A DNA stretch of 60,229 nucleotides from assembly GCF_009933175.1 (NCBI RefSeq), contig NZ_MAEJ01000029.1:1-60229 (forward strand), read 5' to 3'. Position 1 is the first letter of the stretch; every line of letters begins with the position of its first letter. This stretch comes from Candidatus Enterococcus huntleyi. GTDB taxonomy: Bacteria; Bacillota; Bacilli; Lactobacillales; Enterococcaceae. This document shows positions 8,007 through 15,569 of the stretch, piece by piece. Position numbers and translations under genes: made by a program. The notes beneath the pieces are model-generated. The model had not been told where the DNA came from. It worked only from the letters and a program-made list of their open reading frames with translations, and ran no database searches.

Positions 8007-8818
8007 GGTTCTGTTGCAAAGTTTTAAATAAAGAATAAAATCCCTTACGGTATCTATGATTTAAGCTGGGATTCCCAATAATACCTTGATTTCAGTACAG
8101 ACCGAAAACCCGAAGAGAGTGCCTTCTTTTCGGGTTTTCTTATATAATCCTCGAATGGCTTCCATGCCTTTAATCGTGGTAGAGGCAGTGCGTAAACTTC
8201 GATAGAATTTATTGCGTCTCTTTACTGGACGATGGTCTTGTTCAATCAAATTATTCAGGTATTTAATGGTACGATGTTCTGTCCCTTGATAAAAGCCGCC
8301 GTATTCTTTTAGTTTCTTAAAGGCACTTGTAATAGAGGGGGCTTTATCTGTGACTACAACCTTCGGTTCATCAAACTGCTTCACTAACCGCTTAAGAAAA
8401 GCATAGGCTGCTTGTGTGTCCCGTTTTTTACGTAACCAAATATCCAAGGTTAAACCATCTGCATCGATGGCTTGATACAAATAATGCCATTTTCCTTTAA
8501 TTTTGATGTACGTTTCATCCATTTTCCATGAATAAAAGGATTTTTTATTTTTCTTTTTCCAAATTTGATAGAGTAGTTTGCCATATTCTTGCACCCAACG
8601 ATAAATCGTCGTATGAGAAACGTTAATGCCACGATCATATAAGATTTCTTGAACTTCACGATAGCTAAGGTTATAACGAAGATAGTAGCCCACGGCTACA
8701 ATAATCATATCCTGCTGAAATTGCTTTCCTTTAAAATGATTCATCGTCATTCCTCCTGCTATCTTTTTCTAATATTCTACCTTATTTGATAGTAGATTTA
8801 AAACTTTGCAACAGAACC
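8007..8818 (-). mobile_element. IS1216-family element, left copy (812 bp)
   Basis: Both ends carry ggttctgttgcaaagttttaa in inverted orientation. The outer roughly 75 bases on the left and 230 on the right are almost identical to the copy at 35315-36123. The middle of the transposase gene is visibly diverged, so this copy looks like a mosaic. No matching 8-bp target duplications flank the element. Confidence 0.93.
8061..8744 (-). CDS. IS6-family (IS1216) transposase
   Basis: This 227-residue DDE transposase promotes replicative cointegrate formation. It has an N-terminal helix-turn-helix (about residues 15-55: LSYREVQEILYDRGINVSHT). The catalytic triad lies in WKMDETYIK, VTDKAPS and LIEQDHRPVKRR. 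I use the second ATG, which is seven bases after AGGAGG; the first ATG is too close. It has one more residue than the copy at 35369 (FYQGTEH in place of YTKTEH). Confidence 0.93.
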   Translation of the reverse strand: MNHFKGKQFQQDMIIVAVGYYLRYNLSYREVQEILYDRGINVSHTTIYRWVQEYGKLLYQIWKKKNKKSFYSWKMDETYIKIKGKWHYLYQAIDADGLTLDIWLRKKRDTQAAYAFLKRLVKQFDEPKVVVTDKAPSITSAFKKLKEYGGFYQGTEHRTIKYLNNLIEQDHRPVKRRNKFYRSLRTASTTIKGMEAIRGLYKKTRKEGTLFGFSVCTEIKVLLGIPA

Positions 8819-8898
8819 GGATCAGTAATAAATAATGTACCTAATGCAATAACCGCACTTTCAAGCTTAAACTTTGTATTTTTGATAAATTTTTTCAT
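8819..8898 (-). pseudogene. N-terminal stub of a tra gene (traB position) cut by IS1216
   Basis: The frame starts at ATG 8896-8898, with AGGTGT ahead, and runs into IS1216 after about 26 residues (MKKFIKNTKFKLESAVIALG...). A charged N-terminus followed by a hydrophobic run suggests a small exported or membrane protein. It follows the relaxase gene by 23 bases, the place of traB in pIP501-type operons. Everything downstream has been lost. Confidence 0.6.
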
Positions 8899-8921
8899 TT
8901 TATACACCTCTTGTTTTTATT

Positions 8922-10907
8922 TTATCGCAAAGGAATATTCCTTTGTAATGATTGATTTTCTTTTGGTTTTGTTTGCTTAATCAATTTGTCTAGGTTTCGT
9001 TTTTTCTGTGGTTGGTTACCGCTCAACAAACGATTAATTGATTTTGCAAATTGGAACATTTTTACAGTCACTTCATTTTTTTTAGGTTCATTTTTTTCCA
9101 ATTCTTGGGATTGATCTTTATTAGTATTTTCAATTTCCTTACTTAATTCTATTTTATCAGAATCAGGTAAATAAGCATTGCGATTAACGACCTTTTTCAG
9201 ATTGTGTTTTGCTAATGGGCTTAGTTCATCAATATGTTTCATGCTATCTTGAACAAAAAATACACCTTGACAATCATTAGGAATTTTCACCGTCTGAATG
9301 TTAGTTAAGAAGCCTTTTGATTGTTCCAACATGGAATTAATTTCCTCACTGCTGAATCTAGCAACTCCTTCGACTTTAGAAAAATCAGTTGTTTTGTAAT
9401 AGTCAGATTTTGCAAGTAACATTTCGCCTTCTATGACTGAATCTATCGAAACATTTTTATCAAATTTTCTTTCAACTTCTGATTGAACATATTCTATCAA
9501 TCCTTGTTTTATTCCTATTAGTTTTTCTTTTTTAATTGATAAAATTTCTTTTCTTTCAGGGTTGTTTTCTTTTGTTATACTATCTTCAACTTGTTTAATT
9601 TTTGAATCAAGATAACGGCTAGTTTGAAATGGTTTTTCTTTAAAAATCTTTTTACTTTCTTCTTTTTCTACTACTCTTTCATTGTAAATGACCTCTGCTA
9701 ACTGATCTTTATTCAATAACTGTTTTCTAAATATGGTTTCATTAACCATTGCTCTAACTTCGTGATTTGAAAATTTATCAATATTCAAACTTGGATAAGA
9801 TTTTTTGAAGAATCTTTCTGCTTGTTTATCTAAAATTTCATTTGCCTTTGTAAGCATATCTCGTTCACTACTAATTTTACTTAACATCAAACGTTGTTTT
9901 TGAATTTCCATTTTGTTGTTAAATATGAATGAATTTTCCCACCTTTTTAACTCATTAATTCTTTTATCAATGTTTTCATCATTAATAAAAATTTTTAATT
10001 CTTGAGAAAGATTTTTTAGTTCTTTTTTCTCTAAAGGTGAAAAAGTTTTTTCAAATTTTAAAGTGAAGTTTTGGTCTTGTTTTAATACTTTCTCTTGACT
10101 TTCAAGTTTATCAAGTTCGGCTAGAATATCATTGTAACTTTGAATCTCTAAATTTTTTCTTTTTAACTCACTTATAACTCCTTTATCTTCTAATTTTTTT
10201 GAGTAAAACCCTTCGTGAATTGTTGGTAGTTCTTTTTTTCCAAGTTCCGCATGAGATTTTTCTGTTATTTGTTGATCGATATTTCTGTCTTTTAAATATT
10301 GATTAACTTTGTCTGCCCAATCTTTACGAATTTCAGAAACAAGAGATTTTCTATCCCAATCATTTGTTTTAATTGAAACGGTTACTCTTTGCCCCTTTTC
10401 ATTAAAAATCTGATTGCCATTTTCATCTAGTTTAGGTATTCTATGACTTTTGTTTAAGATATTACCTTCACTATCTACTTCTCTCATTGTTAGCATAATG
10501 TGAGCATGAGGATTGTTTTCATCATCTCTATGAATGGCAACGTCTGCAATCATTCCTTCACTTACAAAATTATCTTTAACAAAATCTTCAATCAACATTC
10601 TTTGGTCTGAATTATTTAATTCAATTGGCAATGCTACATTTAACTCTCGACAAAGTTGAGCGTTTGGACTTTTTTCTGCTAATTCCATTTTGTTCCATAA
10701 TGTCTGTCTATCTAAAAACTCATTAGGTACATAATCAGGTTTTGAAATAAAAGCTTCTGGTTTAACAGTTCTATGGTTGTATAGATTAGTTTTTTCATAT
10801 AGTTCACTATATAATTTTTCACCGCTTCGATAAGAAGCCATTGCAATTAAACTTCTTTTTCCGCCTTCTCTTTTTGCTATTGTCATGGATAAATGGAAGA
10901 TTGCCAA
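8922..10907 (-). CDS. traA: MobQ/IncQ-type conjugative relaxase (TraA-like)
   Basis: This protein of about 661 residues nicks oriT and stays covalently bound to the transferred strand. Residues 1-220 are the MobA/MobL domain: IFHLSMTIAKREGGKRS, SYRSGEK with the probable nucleophile Tyr26, and the HUH metal motif NPHAHIML (His134, His136). The remainder is a long charged, helical region. A TTG at 10907 eight bases after GAGAGG is the best start; a GTG three codons earlier overlaps that site. Size and context (Inc18 plasmid, oriT just upstream, traB stub downstream) match pIP501 TraA. With the transfer channel genes missing, it could only mobilise the DNA with help. Confidence 0.88.
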   Translation of the reverse strand: MAIFHLSMTIAKREGGKRSLIAMASYRSGEKLYSELYEKTNLYNHRTVKPEAFISKPDYVPNEFLDRQTLWNKMELAEKSPNAQLCRELNVALPIELNNSDQRMLIEDFVKDNFVSEGMIADVAIHRDDENNPHAHIMLTMREVDSEGNILNKSHRIPKLDENGNQIFNEKGQRVTVSIKTNDWDRKSLVSEIRKDWADKVNQYLKDRNIDQQITEKSHAELGKKELPTIHEGFYSKKLEDKGVISELKRKNLEIQSYNDILAELDKLESQEKVLKQDQNFTLKFEKTFSPLEKKELKNLSQELKIFINDENIDKRINELKRWENSFIFNNKMEIQKQRLMLSKISSERDMLTKANEILDKQAERFFKKSYPSLNIDKFSNHEVRAMVNETIFRKQLLNKDQLAEVIYNERVVEKEESKKIFKEKPFQTSRYLDSKIKQVEDSITKENNPERKEILSIKKEKLIGIKQGLIEYVQSEVERKFDKNVSIDSVIEGEMLLAKSDYYKTTDFSKVEGVARFSSEEINSMLEQSKGFLTNIQTVKIPNDCQGVFFVQDSMKHIDELSPLAKHNLKKVVNRNAYLPDSDKIELSKEIENTNKDQSQELEKNEPKKNEVTVKMFQFAKSINRLLSGNQPQKKRNLDKLIKQTKPKENQSLQRNIPLR

Positions 10908-11004
10908 TTGTATCACCTCTCTTTCTTTTCAAACATGAGCGTAGCGAATTTTAACAAACACGCTTGACGATAAAATTAACTAACAGTTAAGTTTTATAGC
11001 ATAA

Positions 11005-11065
11005 ATACGAAGTAACGAAGTTACTGCGTATAAGTGCTCCCTTAGTAAATCATCTAAGGGAATCC
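11005..11065. other. Probable origin of transfer (oriT), IncQ/pSK41-type nic region
   Basis: The stretch taagtgctcccttag (11031-11045) is one base off the nic core TAAGTGCGCCCT of the RSF1010/pGO1/pIP501 oriT family. A short inverted repeat, gtaac-gaa-gttac (11012-11024), lies just 5' of it as in those origins. A second one, cccttag/ctaaggg, follows. It lies between the relaxase and the two accessory genes, the usual place. Confidence 0.78.
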
Positions 11066-11198
11066 TTGATAAATTAATTTTACCACTTATCATTATAAAA
11101 GTAAATATGTTTAACCTGACATTTCCATTTATATTTATTGATTTTAGAAATATAATATAATATGATAGATATATACAAATTATCAGGAGGGATATTTT

Positions 11199-11498
11199 AT
11201 GGAAAACCAAGATCAAAACATCAAGACAGAAAATGAGCAAATCATTCCAAAAACAAGACCAAAGAAGAGAAAGAAAAAAACTGTTTCTGATATTGAACTT
11301 CAAATTAAAGAATTACAAAAGAAAAAAGAAGAATTAATTCTAAAGTCTAAAGCAGATATTGGTGACTTTGTTCTTTCTACCCTTTCAAAAAATAATATTT
11401 CTATTGAATCAATTGAAGAAAACAAAGAATTATTCTATGACGAATTAGAAACTTTATTAAATGTGAATAGTCAAAATTTTTCTGAATTACTTAAATAG
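11199..11498 (+). CDS. Putative relaxosome accessory protein (MobC/TraC-like)
   Basis: This 99-residue basic protein has a Lys/Arg-rich patch (TRPKKRKKKT, residues 28-37) followed by a predicted coiled coil (DIELQIKELQKKKEELILKSK). It is divergent from the relaxase across oriT and has a strong AGGAGGG site. Small proteins in this position help relaxases bind oriT, but I recognise no catalytic motif. Function rests on position and composition. Confidence 0.6.
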   Translation: MENQDQNIKTENEQIIPKTRPKKRKKKTVSDIELQIKELQKKKEELILKSKADIGDFVLSTLSKNNISIESIEENKELFYDELETLLNVNSQNFSELLK

Positions 11499-11500
11499 TT

Positions 11501-11758
11501 ATGGTAAATAATGACTTAAATGATATCAATAAAAAAATTGAAAAGTTGAAAATTCAAAAAAATATTTTGCGAGCGAATAGCGAGCAAAATATTAATAGAA
11601 AACAACGAACAAAACGATTAATTGAAAAAGGCGCTTTATTAGAAAAATACTTTGAAATTGATTGTTTGACGGTTGAAGAAACAGAAGATTTTTTAAAAAT
11701 TTTTTCTGAATATATTAAAGCAAATAAACCTAAAAAGTATCAAAAAAAGGAAAAATAA
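11501..11758 (+). CDS. Small mobilisation-associated protein (DUF3847/TraD-like)
   Basis: This 85-residue protein starts three bases after the previous stop, so the two are likely translationally coupled. The core RKQRTKRLIEKGALLEKYF (about residues 39-57) is the motif found in small TraD/MobC-type proteins beside relaxases in Gram-positive plasmids. An N-terminal helical stretch precedes it. It ends inside a strong terminator. Confidence 0.6.
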   Translation: MVNNDLNDINKKIEKLKIQKNILRANSEQNINRKQRTKRLIEKGALLEKYFEIDCLTVEETEDFLKIFSEYIKANKPKKYQKKEK

Positions 11759-11781
11759 TTTTCCTTTTTTTGATACTTTTT
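11732..11781. terminator. Bidirectional terminator between convergent genes
   Basis: A 23-bp stem (11732-11754 with 11759-11781) containing agtatc and aaaaaaaggaaaa has a four-base loop and poly-A/poly-T ends. It overlaps the 3' ends of both the accessory gene and the convergent gene at 11781-12014. Confidence 0.9.
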
Positions 11782-12014
11782 TAAATAAAATTGATTGTTC
11801 TTAATGTTTGTTCTTCCTTTTTTAATTGCTTTAATATTTCATTTACTGAGTCTATATCCAAATCGTACCAATCACCAAAAACGATAATATCACCTGATAC
11901 TTTTTTTTCTATAAAATCAACTGTTAAAGTTATTTCTCTTGTTGACATTGGCGAACGTGCATCTATTTGATATAAATCAAAATCATATTTTTGATGATTA
12001 TTTATTCCTCTCAT
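11781..12014 (-). CDS. Hypothetical protein, 77 residues
   Basis: I do not recognise this protein. It is acidic and has a plausible beta-rich middle (REITLTVDFIEKKVSGDIIVFGDWYDLDIDSV). The ATG at 12014 lacks a convincing ribosome site, so the true start is uncertain. It sits in line with the J-domain gene upstream and shares the terminator at its 3' end. Confidence 0.4.
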   Translation of the reverse strand: MRGINNHQKYDFDLYQIDARSPMSTREITLTVDFIEKKVSGDIIVFGDWYDLDIDSVNEILKQLKKEEQTLRTINFI

Positions 12015-12118
12015 TTCTGTTACTGTCGCTTTTATAACTTTTAAAATATTACCTTCAAAATTTATTTTTTTATTTTAATATCCACTTTAAAACTTCCTTT
12101 CTGATAAACTTACAAGCC

Positions 12119-12616
12119 TTAATTGGCTTGTAAGTATTTTTTTTCTTCTTTATCTTCCTTCACCTTTTGACTTCCATACATTCCCCTTATTGTGTCCATA
12201 TCATAATTTTTTCGACTACGTTTTTTATAATCGCTTGGTGCTTTATACCAAGCATATTTTTTAGGTGAATATCGGAATTCTAGGGCTTTTATATCTTCTT
12301 TATATGGTTTTGTATTACCTGTTAGCCATATAAATGTTCCTACTACTTCGATTGCTACGCCGTCCATTTTTAGATTGAACAATTTATTAATAATATCCTT
12401 AAACTGTTCGGGTGTTTCTGTTGTTTCTTTGGTGTAAGTTTCACCTTCTTTATTCTTATGAGTGTTTTTAAGTTTGCTAAACAGTTCGTCATATTCATTG
12501 TTCAAAATTTTCATTTCTTCTTCATTCCCGCCACAATCGGGGTGTAACTTCAAAGCTAACTTTTTGTAGGCTTTTTTCAATTCTTCCAATGTTTCAACGT
12601 TTTTAATGTATTTCAT
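12119..12616 (-). CDS. Plasmid-borne J-domain (DnaJ-like) protein
   Basis: This protein of about 165 residues has an N-terminal J-domain, ELKKAYKKLALKLHPDCGGN, with the HPD tripeptide that stimulates DnaK ATPase. There is no Gly/Phe region or zinc-finger domain. The C-terminal 90 residues (EVVGTFIWLTGNTKPYKEDIK, FRYSPKKYAWYK) are of a type seen in plasmid and phage J-proteins. The ATG at 12616 is preferred because AAAGGA is nine bases upstream; the ATG at 12625 overlaps that site. Recruiting host DnaK to replication or transfer complexes is possible but inferred. Confidence 0.75.
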   Translation of the reverse strand: MKYIKNVETLEELKKAYKKLALKLHPDCGGNEEEMKILNNEYDELFSKLKNTHKNKEGETYTKETTETPEQFKDIINKLFNLKMDGVAIEVVGTFIWLTGNTKPYKEDIKALEFRYSPKKYAWYKAPSDYKKRSRKNYDMDTIRGMYGSQKVKEDKEEKKYLQAN

Positions 12617-13051
12617 TTTTATCATTCCTTTTCTTTTTTATTTTTGGCTTTTTGACAACCATTTTTGTTAGGCGTTTGAGGAAGTGAAGCTGTTTTCCTC
12701 GAATGGTAAAAGCTGTGAATGTTCTACATATCTTGTTCCTTTCTTTTTTCGTTTAGGTGGTTCATTTTCGCCAGTGTGTTCGTGTCGTTTGCTGTGACGA
12801 GTACGCAACATAGACACAAAGAAAACACAAGGGCGAGCTTGCTCGTTTATATACCCTTGTGTTTTCGACTGGATATGTTAAGGTAACAAACAGTAAATGG
12901 CACGTTACAGACTGCAAAATGTAGCAACTGAAAAAAGAAAGAATGCTGTTGTGTGCTTTATTTCTCGATCAGCTTTTAAAAAATGAGGAAAATTTTATAA
13001 AAAATAGGGCAGTTACCTTTTTGGTAACTGCCCTATTTTTCCTTTTTTTAT
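12617..13051. other. Intergenic region with two strong hairpins
   Basis: No credible gene was found. A hairpin at about 12829-12872 pairs aaaacacaaggg with cccttgtgtttt and contains an inner gcgagc-ttgctcg element. It could terminate in either direction or form a structured RNA. The region around 12760-12830 (cgccagtgtgttcgtgtcgt) is more GC-rich than its surroundings. A terminator lies at 13000-13040. Confidence 0.5.
13000..13040. terminator. Bidirectional terminator below the zeta region
   Basis: The 18-bp perfect stem is aaaaatagggcagttacc with ggtaactgccctattttt, and the loop is five T. It ends the minus-strand transcript that carries the small membrane protein and probably the toxin-antitoxin operon. 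Confidence 0.9.
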
Positions 13052-13261
13052 TTATTTAACTCTTTTTTTATTAATCGTTTTTACAAATATGTGAACTATA
13101 AAAACACCTATTAAGTAAGACACAAATACAATTACATATCCAATTAACAAATGAGAAATTGAAGCACTAGAAAAAGTTATATCTCCACTAAGCAAATCTA
13201 TCGAAAAACTAATTAATATATAAAAGAATGCAACGACTGCTGCTGTTGATATATTTTTCAT
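13052..13261 (-). CDS. Small membrane protein, two transmembrane segments
   Basis: This 69-residue protein has two hydrophobic helices (about residues 6-26 and 38-60) and a basic C-terminus (KTINKKRVK). It is preceded by an AAAGGGG site and lies 27 bases after the zeta stop, so it may be the last gene of that operon. I do not recognise it. Confidence 0.55.
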   Translation of the reverse strand: MKNISTAAVVAFFYILISFSIDLLSGDITFSSASISHLLIGYVIVFVSYLIGVFIVHIFVKTINKKRVK

Positions 13262-13288
13262 GATCTAAGCCCCTTTCTTCTTTAATTT

Positions 13289-14152
13289 TTAAAGCCCTGG
13301 AAGTTTAGGTATTTTAGGTATTGGTGGTGTAGGTGGCTGCAAGCTTTCCATTTTTTGTTGAATTGCTTTAAATTCAGGGGTTTCTTGGTGTTGATTTTGA
13401 ACCATTTTTTGCTCTATTCTCTCCAAAGTCGGTTGAATTTCTTTCCCTGATACTTTACGATTTAATTCTCTTTCTAAGGTCTCTTTCGGACTAATGGAAG
13501 GCGTTTCTAAGCTTGAATAGAGTTTCACTCCTTCTCTATTGTAAAGCCTTATATCGCTAAATAAGCCCGTTTTATGAAGGGTTTCTAAATTGGTCGGTAA
13601 GTTTTTGACAACAATATCATGCGCTTGTTTTGGTGTTGCCCTAGCTGTCATTGGATCATCTGCATACATGGTTTCATATCGTTCAATCGTTCCTAAGTAT
13701 GATTCAATTTTGGGTACTGCCATGGCGTACATTTTTGTTTCATATCCTTTAGATTGAAGCATTGTGGCTGTTTGAATGGGAACGTCTGTTGTTCGTCCTG
13801 TGCCTTCAATCACTAAATTATAGCCTTGATCGCTTAAACGGCTAATAAGTGCTTCTGTCATACGATTAGAATAAGGTGTTGCATGTTTTACTACGTCTTT
13901 TTCATAGAGTTTCACTAATTCGTCAAAATTTGGGTGCTGTTGTTTGAACGTATCATTATCAATGATAACAACATTTCCTTGTGTCTCTTCGGAAATTGCC
14001 GATCGCAAACTAGTTTTCCCTGATCCTGGTTGCCCACCAAGTAAAAAAGCGGTTGGCGATTCAACCGCTAGTCTATTTTTAGTTAGTCGTTCAACATTCT
14101 TTTCTAAACGATCTTCAAATTGCTTTTCGGTGAAGTCAGTAATATTCGCCAT
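13289..14152 (-). CDS. zeta: Zeta toxin, UDP-N-acetylglucosamine kinase (Inc18 type)
   Basis: Starting at ATG 14152 gives exactly 287 residues, the length of pSM19035 zeta. Walker A is [10 protein letters not shown] with Lys46; the catalytic Asp67 is in [10 protein letters not shown]. The toxin phosphorylates UDP-GlcNAc and starves wall synthesis when antitoxin decays. The frame also runs 45 codons upstream of ATG 14152, but those residues are the tail of the interrupted second zeta (14153-14749). The first 25 residues differ from pSM19035 zeta while the rest is nearly the same, suggesting recombination. The ribosome site (GGTGGGA) is weak, and the usual coupling to epsilon is lost. Confidence 0.9.
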   Translation of the reverse strand: MANITDFTEKQFEDRLEKNVERLTKNRLAVESPTAFLLGGQPGSGKTSLRSAISEETQGNVVIIDNDTFKQQHPNFDELVKLYEKDVVKHATPYSNRMTEALISRLSDQGYNLVIEGTGRTTDVPIQTATMLQSKGYETKMYAMAVPKIESYLGTIERYETMYADDPMTARATPKQAHDIVVKNLPTNLETLHKTGLFSDIRLYNREGVKLYSSLETPSISPKETLERELNRKVSGKEIQPTLERIEQKMVQNQHQETPEFKAIQQKMESLQPPTPPIPKIPKLPGL

Positions 14153-14749
14153 ATCTCTCAATCCCACCCTATACTTATTAATAAAACTAACTGGAAGCCA
14201 TTGAATATTTTTTGTATTATTTAAAACTATCTTTTCCCCTTGACGTTCATAAATTGGAACAAAAATTTTCGTATTATCGTATAGCATAACATTATCACAA
14301 AGAGGGGCTATATATTCTAGATTCTTTAATGACTAACTATAACGCTTTTTTATGAGTTCATCAGGTATGCCATGACCGCCCTTTTCAACCCTTTGTTTGA
14401 CACGTTGTATTGCCAAATCAGCATTGTCTATCCCAACATAAAATAAATTTACCTCATAACCCTGTACCTTGGCTTTTTCAATCCATTTTTTCTGTCCTTG
14501 TCCAGATAATGTGGTTTCTTGGTGAAAAGACCTTTTAGATTCAATTGCTTGATTCATTTGTTTTACAACTTCACGCATAGCCTTCATATTATCTGAGTTT
14601 TTTCGCCAGTCACCACCATTTTTATTTAGAATTTCATCAGCATTAATTCGTTGTGTATCTTGAAAGAGTTGCGGTACTGTTTGATAAAGTGTTGATTTCC
14701 CTGCTCCATTGACGCCCGCAACAATAATATATTGTGGTCTATCCTTCAT
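14153..14749 (-). pseudogene. Second zeta-family kinase, split by an in-frame TAG and fused to zeta
   Basis: The N-terminal 138 residues carry Walker A AGVNGAGKST (Lys18), RINADEIL and the FHQETTLSG substrate loop of UDP-sugar-kinase-type zeta proteins. After KKRYS comes TAG (14333-14335), and the same frame continues with [20 protein letters not shown], the usual C-terminal part of this family. It then reads through to the ATG of the next zeta without another stop. Changing TAG to GAG would restore a joined two-kinase protein of about 486 residues. It starts one base after the 61-codon gene. Whether this is a decayed gene or regulated readthrough is not known. Confidence 0.8.
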
Positions 14750-14750
14750 A

Positions 14751-14936
14751 TTAAATCACAAAATCTTTCTGCTTGATAATTAGTTTTTGCTTTTGTTGCA
14801 ATTGATAAGTAAATAATTCCTTATAAAACTCAAATTCTTCTTGTGTTTCAGCCAACTCATACGCTTTTTTTAGTTCCATAATGTCCATTTTTGACACAGT
14901 GTGATAGATTTCTTTTAATTCCTCTTGAGTTGTCAT
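14751..14936 (-). CDS. Putative antitoxin of the second zeta kinase
   Basis: This 61-residue, mostly helical, charged protein (ELKKAYELAETQEEFEFYKEL) lies between epsilon and the second zeta and overlaps epsilon's end (TAATATG). Small helical proteins in front of short zeta kinases are usually their antitoxins, so I infer that role. It shows no similarity to epsilon that I can see. Confidence 0.6.
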   Translation of the reverse strand: MTTQEELKEIYHTVSKMDIMELKKAYELAETQEEFEFYKELFTYQLQQKQKLIIKQKDFVI

Positions 14937-14937
14937 A

Positions 14938-15222
14938 TTAGATCACTCCTTTTAAAGAAGGTGACATTTCAACAATTTGTTTTGAATATTGATTCATTGA
15001 CCGCCAATACTCATGAATAGCTTGTAATTCTTCAAATGGTTGTTCAAATAAATCAACTTCTTGTGCCACTTCTAATTGATTTAAAAGATTCACTTCTAGT
15101 AAACGAGTATTTTTAGTATCTAGTTCATGATTCAAAACATAATTTAATACCCGATTATAAACACTTGCCGATAACTCATTAATGATTTCAATTTCAAATG
15201 TTTTTTCATACGTAACTGCCAT
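14938..15222 (-). CDS. epsilon: Epsilon antitoxin
   Basis: This 94-residue protein begins MAVTYEKTFEIEIINELSAS, matching pSM19035 epsilon. It keeps the three-helix core through HEYWRSMNQYSKQ. Epsilon binds zeta and blocks ATP binding with its N-terminal helix. The C-terminus (IVEMSPSLKGVI) differs from the classic KVLNKEKVA-like end, the point where the extra gene pair has been joined. It follows omega by 16 bases. Confidence 0.92.
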   Translation of the reverse strand: MAVTYEKTFEIEIINELSASVYNRVLNYVLNHELDTKNTRLLEVNLLNQLEVAQEVDLFEQPFEELQAIHEYWRSMNQYSKQIVEMSPSLKGVI

Positions 15223-15238
15223 TTCATGTTCACTCCTT

Positions 15239-15454
15239 TCAAAGTTTGTCAGGTAAATATTTCCGTATATATTCTTCTAAGGCTTGATCCATAACTTCTT
15301 TTACGTTTCCGCCATTCTTTGCTGTTTCGATTTTTATGATATGGTGCAAGTCAGCACGAACACGAACCGTCTTATCCCCCATTATATCTTTTTTTGCGCT
15401 GATTGGCGTATCATTTCGTTTTGCTTTCTGTGCGCCTAAGTTTCCCACAATCAC
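15239..15454 (-). CDS. omega: Omega, ribbon-helix-helix repressor and ParB-like partition protein
   Basis: This 71-residue protein appears essentially the same as pSM19035 omega (MIVGNLGAQKAKRNDTPISA; VRVRADLHHIIKIETAKNGG). Dimers bind arrays of WATCACW heptads, repress the omega and delta promoters, and serve as the centromere-binding partner of the delta ATPase. Both arrays are present here (15497-15566 and 16471-16526). Confidence 0.96.
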   Translation of the reverse strand: MIVGNLGAQKAKRNDTPISAKKDIMGDKTVRVRADLHHIIKIETAKNGGNVKEVMDQALEEYIRKYLPDKL

Positions 15455-15496
15455 TCACTTCTTTCTATTTCTTCTTATTCTTATTTTATCATCAAA

Positions 15497-15566
15497 AATC
15501 ACAAATCACAAGTGATTTGTGATTAATCACTTGTGATTTGTGATTAATCACTTGTGATTTGTGATT
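15497..15566. promoter_or_regulatory. Omega operator/parS: 10 contiguous WATCACW heptads
   Basis: Seventy bases divide exactly into ten 7-base units of AATCACA/AATCACT or their complements (TGTGATT, AGTGATT), in the order: two forward, two reverse, then forward-reverse-reverse twice. The array lies directly upstream of omega on the minus strand and covers the promoter. Confidence 0.95.
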
Positions 15567-15569
15567 CTA

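Noticed and set aside
14153..14287. Upstream start giving a 332-residue zeta
   Set aside because: The extra 45 residues are the C-terminal part of the interrupted second kinase. Starting at 14152 gives exactly the 287 residues known for zeta.
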